Part shown: piece after piece, positions 6,562 to 9,385 of the stretch | How the letters are laid out: each line of letters begins with the position of its first letter | How positions within the stretch are numbered: position 1 is the stretch's first letter | Source: Nitrospira sp. | Lineage (GTDB): Bacteria > Nitrospirota > Nitrospiria > Nitrospirales > Nitrospiraceae | NCBI GenBank assembly: GCA_015904075.1 | Contig: JABMDH010000027.1 | Location: 1-9,385, forward strand | Direction of reading: 5' to 3' | Length of the DNA stretch: 9,385 nucleotides | Made by a program: the position numbers and the translations under genes | Notes under the pieces: model-generated | Told to the model about the DNA's origin: nothing | The model's input: the letters and a program-made list of their open reading frames with translations, nothing else | Database searches by the model: none

Positions 6562-6701
6562 GAAAATAGGAGATTCCACACGTTCGGATTCAGAAACGAA
6601 CGTGACCCGGAGAGATCGTACGCGTCTCCCGCAAGGACAGAGGCCCAGGAAAAAACCGTCGGCATGATGGGATGGGAGACCGCTGCAGATTGGACCGAGG
6701 C

Positions 6702-6731
6702 GCCTGGACGCGGTTAACGCCGCGTCCAGGC
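6702..6731. terminator. Perfect 12-bp GC-rich hairpin after ctpA
   Basis: The arms gcctggacgcgg (6702-6713) and ccgcgtccaggc (6720-6731) are perfectly complementary around a six-base loop. The hairpin lies 53 bases beyond the ctpA stop, where a terminator would be expected. The minus strand lacks a T-run after the stem, so classic intrinsic termination is not assured; it could instead stabilise the 3' end of the mRNA. On the plus strand a short ttgtt follows. Confidence 0.5.
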
Positions 6732-6783
6732 TTGTTACAACAGAGGATGTCCGATTATGGCACGCAGGCCATGAATACCGGAG

Positions 6784-8148
6784 TTAGACCGGCTTCAGCT
6801 CCTTGAAAATTTTCCAGCTCTTCAACAACTCCACCGCTTTTTGCAACTGAACATCCTGCTCTAACGAAATGTCGCCTCCTGCGTCCGGCGAGGATGCCGG
6901 CGGATGTGTTCCGTTCTTCGGGCTTGTCTCCTCCGCAGGCTTTCCTACAGGCGGAGTCGCCTCTTTTCCTGTCGCCGGCTTTCCGCCTTTCGCGTCCGCA
7001 TCCTTCTCGCCGTTCTTGCCTTCTGCCGGCTTCGCAGCGACCGGGTTTGGAAGCTTAACAACGATATCGGGAGTGATACCCGTTGACTGAATGGAGCGCC
7101 CCTTCGGCGTGTAGTACTTCGCCGTGGTCAGCCGAAGTCCTGACCCGTCTCCGAGCGAAAGAATCGTCTGTACCGATCCCTTGCCGAACGAGGTCGTCCC
7201 GACGATCACCGCCCGCCCCCAATCTTGAAGGGCGCCCGCCACGATTTCCGACGCGCTCGCCGATCCCTCGTTGACCAAAATGATGACCGGAAGATCTTCG
7301 AGCTGATCCTTGGATTTTGAGACCCATTCGTCCTTCTTGCCTTCCCGGCTCTTGGTATAGACGACCAGTTTGCCGTTCGGGAGAAACTGTTCGGAGACAT
7401 CGACGGCGGCGGTCAGCAACCCGCCCGGATTATTCCGCAAGTCGAGAATGGTGCCCTGTACTTTTTGCTCCTTGAACTGTTTGATCGCTTTGGCCAGATC
7501 ACGCCCGGTCGCCTCCTGAAACTGAGTCAGCCGCACATAGCCAAGATTGTCGATCACCTTCGATTTCACGCTCTCGATCTTGATCGTATCCCGGACCAGC
7601 GTGAACAACATCGGATCCGGTGTGCCCTCCCGCTGAATCGTCAAATTGACCTTGCTGCCTTTCGGCCCCCGCATTTTCTGGACGGCATCCATCAACGTGA
7701 GGTCCTTGGTTGTCTCATCATTCACCTTGACGATAAAATCACCGGCCTTGATTCCGGCCCGATGCGCGGGCGTGCCTTCGATGGGGGCAATGACGGCCAA
7801 ACGGTTTTCTTTCACGCCGATCTGGATGCCGACGCCGCCGAATTCTCCCCTGGTCTCCACCTGCATCTCTTTATACATTTCGGGCGTCATGTAGGCGGAG
7901 TGCGGATCGAGTGTCGCCAGCATGCCGCGAATGGCCCCTTGAATGAGGTCCTTCGGCTTCGTCTCATCGACGTAATGCTTCTGGACTTGATTCAACACTT
8001 CGGAAAAGGTCTTGAGCTCTTCGTACGTTTCTCCTGCATGACCGGTCCGCTCCCATCCCTTGCCGAGGATCACTCCACAGAGTAGCGCGAGCGCGATCAT
8101 CGGCCCGACCACCCAGGACTTCCGCCGAGGCTGCTGTTCCATCATCAT
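6784..8148 (-). CDS. ctpA: S41-family carboxy-terminal processing protease (CtpA/Prc type)
   Basis: This membrane-anchored periplasmic serine protease has 454 residues. It has an N-terminal membrane segment (about 13-29), a helical region, a PDZ domain (about 100-185, starting GEFGGVGIQIG) that recruits substrate C-termini, and the S41 catalytic core (about 195-368). The Ser/Lys dyad lies in GSASASE (295-301) and in GKGSVQ (322-327, K323). Residues 369-425 or so form a low-complexity Lys/Ala/Pro/Gly/Glu linker, followed by a conserved-looking C-terminal helix ending in KSWKIFKELKPV. Three ATG codons stand in a row from 8148, with GGAAGGG just upstream. The first is only about 3 bases from that site, so the second or third may be the real start. 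The gap from envC is 42 bases. In other bacteria this family processes peptidoglycan hydrolases or their regulators, which fits the ftsEX-envC neighbourhood; that link is inference here. Confidence 0.95.
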   Translation of the reverse strand: MMMEQQPRRKSWVVGPMIALALLCGVILGKGWERTGHAGETYEELKTFSEVLNQVQKHYVDETKPKDLIQGAIRGMLATLDPHSAYMTPEMYKEMQVETRGEFGGVGIQIGVKENRLAVIAPIEGTPAHRAGIKAGDFIVKVNDETTKDLTLMDAVQKMRGPKGSKVNLTIQREGTPDPMLFTLVRDTIKIESVKSKVIDNLGYVRLTQFQEATGRDLAKAIKQFKEQKVQGTILDLRNNPGGLLTAAVDVSEQFLPNGKLVVYTKSREGKKDEWVSKSKDQLEDLPVIILVNEGSASASEIVAGALQDWGRAVIVGTTSFGKGSVQTILSLGDGSGLRLTTAKYYTPKGRSIQSTGITPDIVVKLPNPVAAKPAEGKNGEKDADAKGGKPATGKEATPPVGKPAEETSPKNGTHPPASSPDAGGDISLEQDVQLQKAVELLKSWKIFKELKPV

Positions 8149-8190
8149 GTCCCTTCCATGAAAAATCAGACTGCGCCGTACGCCTGTGCG

Positions 8191-9375
8191 TTATCGCCGT
8201 GCCAGCCACTGCAGAGGGTCCACCGGCTCGGCGCCTTCTCGCAACTCAAAGTATAGAGTATTTTCTCCAATTACGCCCGTATCTCCTGTCTCGCCGATCG
8301 GACGGCCTTCGGCAACCTGTTCGCCCACTTTGGCCAGAATCTTCGACGCATGGGCATAGAGTGAGAAGAATCCATTGGCATGGTCCAGGATTATAACGAG
8401 TCCATAGCCTTTCAACCAGTCCGCATAGACAACGGTACCGGGCATGACGGCATGGATGGAGCTTCCCTCTTTTGTCTTAATCTCAATTCCCTTGCGCTGC
8501 ACATAGGTATTGAACGTCGGATGTTTCTGGCGCCCGAAAAATGAGGTCACCTGCCCATCGGCCGGCCAGGGCAACGCGCCCTTCGCCCCACGGGAAGGAG
8601 CAGGAATCGTCGCCGGACGCATCGCCAGCGTCCGCCGTCTGGTTTCCATCTCATGCAACAAACTGTCCACCCGTGACGCGGAACGCTCAAGTTCTTCGAG
8701 CGTCCGATTATAGGCGTCTTTTTCCAGCGTGATCTTAGTGAGATAAGATTTCTTCTCCCGCTGAGTCGCCCGAATATCCGTGAGCTTCTTTTCGATACTG
8801 TCTTTAAACGCGACCATACCGGCCCGCGCCTCCGCCCGCTGGCGTTCCGCCTGTTCCATACGCGCCATGTCGGTCCTGAACGCGCCCAGCAGCTCATAGT
8901 CTTTTTGAGACACGGTGGAGAGATATTGCCGGCGCCGTTGGAAGTCCGCGTATGTATCGGAGGTCAAGAGCGCTTTCATATACCCGAATCGCCCTTCCAT
9001 ATACTGCACGCGCAGACGCGCAAGAATCGCATCACGCCGTTCCTGAATGCCGTCCCGTATGACGCCGAGCTGTTCCGTAATGTCCTCGATCTCCCGGTCC
9101 TTCTTCCGCAGCTTCTTCGTGATGTCCTGATGGTCTTGACGGTGTCGAATGAGCCGCTCGTCCAGGGATTGAATGCCCTGGAGAATCGATTCCCGCTTCT
9201 TCTCGGCTTCATCCGCCCGTTTTCGTTTTTCTTCGATCTTATCTTTCAACTGCTCCAGTGTTTTCCGTTCCCGCTCTATTTTTTCGGTGATGGGATCGTT
9301 TGCAGCCGTCACGGCGGATTCCCACCCGCCCCACACCACTACACACCAGACGATGACTGCGAGCGGCTTCTTCAC
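8191..9375 (-). CDS. envC: EnvC-like murein hydrolase activator with degenerate LytM/M23 domain
   Basis: This 394-residue periplasmic protein has a signal peptide (MKKPLAVIVWCVVVWGGW, likely cleaved near residue 24), long coiled coils (about 27-250) and a C-terminal LytM domain (about 268-390). In active M23 peptidases the zinc ligands come from an HxGxD motif, HxH and LHFE. Here the first motif is RKGIEI (294-299), the HxH region is LYAHAS with only one histidine (H341), and the last is LYFELR (374-379). The zinc site is thus lost, as in EnvC and related activators, which bind FtsX through the coiled coil and switch on amidases rather than cutting peptidoglycan themselves. The GTG start at 9375 overlaps an apparent ftsX stop in GTGA, as in the second copy. 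Confidence 0.93.
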   Translation of the reverse strand: MKKPLAVIVWCVVVWGGWESAVTAANDPITEKIERERKTLEQLKDKIEEKRKRADEAEKKRESILQGIQSLDERLIRHRQDHQDITKKLRKKDREIEDITEQLGVIRDGIQERRDAILARLRVQYMEGRFGYMKALLTSDTYADFQRRRQYLSTVSQKDYELLGAFRTDMARMEQAERQRAEARAGMVAFKDSIEKKLTDIRATQREKKSYLTKITLEKDAYNRTLEELERSASRVDSLLHEMETRRRTLAMRPATIPAPSRGAKGALPWPADGQVTSFFGRQKHPTFNTYVQRKGIEIKTKEGSSIHAVMPGTVVYADWLKGYGLVIILDHANGFFSLYAHASKILAKVGEQVAEGRPIGETGDTGVIGENTLYFELREGAEPVDPLQWLARR

Positions 9376-9385
9376 CCCCGTCCCT
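8801..9385. repeat. Direct repeat, right copy (ftsX end plus envC 5' part)
   Basis: This is the partner of bases 1-585 in direct orientation, with no indels. The densest differences lie in the signal-peptide cleavage region (aligned to 501-540). The copy runs to the right edge, so the repeat very probably continues into an upstream ftsX. Confidence 0.95.
9372..9385 (-). CDS. ftsX: Probable last codons of another ftsX, cut by the right edge
   Basis: The 14 bases before and including the TGA at 9374-9372 read Gly-Arg-Gly-stop, the same ending as the complete FtsX (Glu-Gly-Arg-Gly-stop). The only base difference from the left copy here (position 581 against 9381) is silent, GGG against GGA. The stretch is too short to identify alone; the call rests on the repeat and on the preserved GTGA overlap with envC. 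Confidence 0.5.

Larger units (their letters stand above)
6451..6783. other. 333-base intergenic stretch between ctpA and the minD-like gene
   Basis: This stretch holds a strong hairpin just past the ctpA stop and a candidate promoter for the downstream ATPase gene. A 69-codon frame at 6665-6456 exists but has no ribosome site or recognisable family, and I do not call it a gene. The break suggests that the envC-ctpA transcript ends here and the ATPase gene is transcribed separately. Confidence 0.5.

Noticed and set aside
6456..6665. 69-codon minus-strand ORF between ctpA and the minD-like gene
   Set aside because: There is no ribosome site, no recognisable family, and a likely promoter for the next gene lies within it. 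It is better read as intergenic sequence.
7465..8085. Plus-strand ORF (206 codons) inside ctpA
   Set aside because: It is an antisense shadow of the protease gene, without a ribosome site or recognisable domain.
1..9385. Circular element (plasmid or phage) with terminal overlap
   Set aside because: The ends match at only about 92.5 %, not exactly. The content is chromosomal housekeeping, with no replication, partition-pair or phage genes. The orphan ParA-like ATPase lacks a ParB.

Overview
The window looks like chromosomal DNA from a Gram-negative bacterium with roughly 58-60 % GC. I think a Nitrospira-like member of the Nitrospirota is most likely, judging from the gene content and order (rplS-rnhB-yraN-ftsE-ftsX-envC-ctpA) and protein style; this is a recognition-based guess, not a search result. 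Every convincing gene lies on the minus strand, so transcription runs from high to low coordinates.

Layout in transcription order. At the right edge are 14 bases that read like the last codons of an ftsX gene, overlapping the GTG start of a complete envC-like gene (9375-8191). Next come a ctpA-type S41 protease (8148-6784), a 333-base gap with a strong hairpin and a possible promoter, and an orphan MinD/ParA-like ATPase (6450-5320). A 518-base gap with little in it follows. Then comes a chimeric ORF (4801-3722) whose first 298 or so residues are an RTX-type repeat protein and whose last 60 or so residues are the C-terminus of TrmD. After it lies the usual housekeeping run rplS (3725-3321), rnhB (3257-2583), yraN (2577-2179), ftsE (2148-1468), ftsX (1471-572) and the start of a second envC (575 to beyond the left edge).

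The most notable feature is structural. The first and last 585 bases are direct repeats of each other at an offset of exactly 8,800 bases. They are about 92.5 % identical by hand count, without indels. Both copies carry the ftsX-stop/envC-start junction and the first 191 envC codons. Midway between them, a truncated RTX gene is fused in frame to a truncated trmD directly in front of rplS. Together this is the signature expected at the novel joint of a tandem duplication whose unit runs from the 3' end of trmD, through rplS-rnhB-yraN-ftsEX-envC-ctpA-minD, into the RTX gene. A join between two related strains during metagenome assembly would look the same, and the 7.5 % divergence keeps that explanation open.

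Functionally, FtsE, FtsX and EnvC form the divisome-linked ABC-transporter-like complex that controls peptidoglycan hydrolysis, and CtpA is a periplasmic protease often tied to the same process. Their genes are tightly packed with 4-base stop/start overlaps. RplS, RNase HII and YraN belong to the conserved trmD-rplS ribosome/RNA neighbourhood. I see no CRISPR array, tRNA, rRNA or transposase, and no convincing unknown multi-gene system. The novelty here is the rearrangement.
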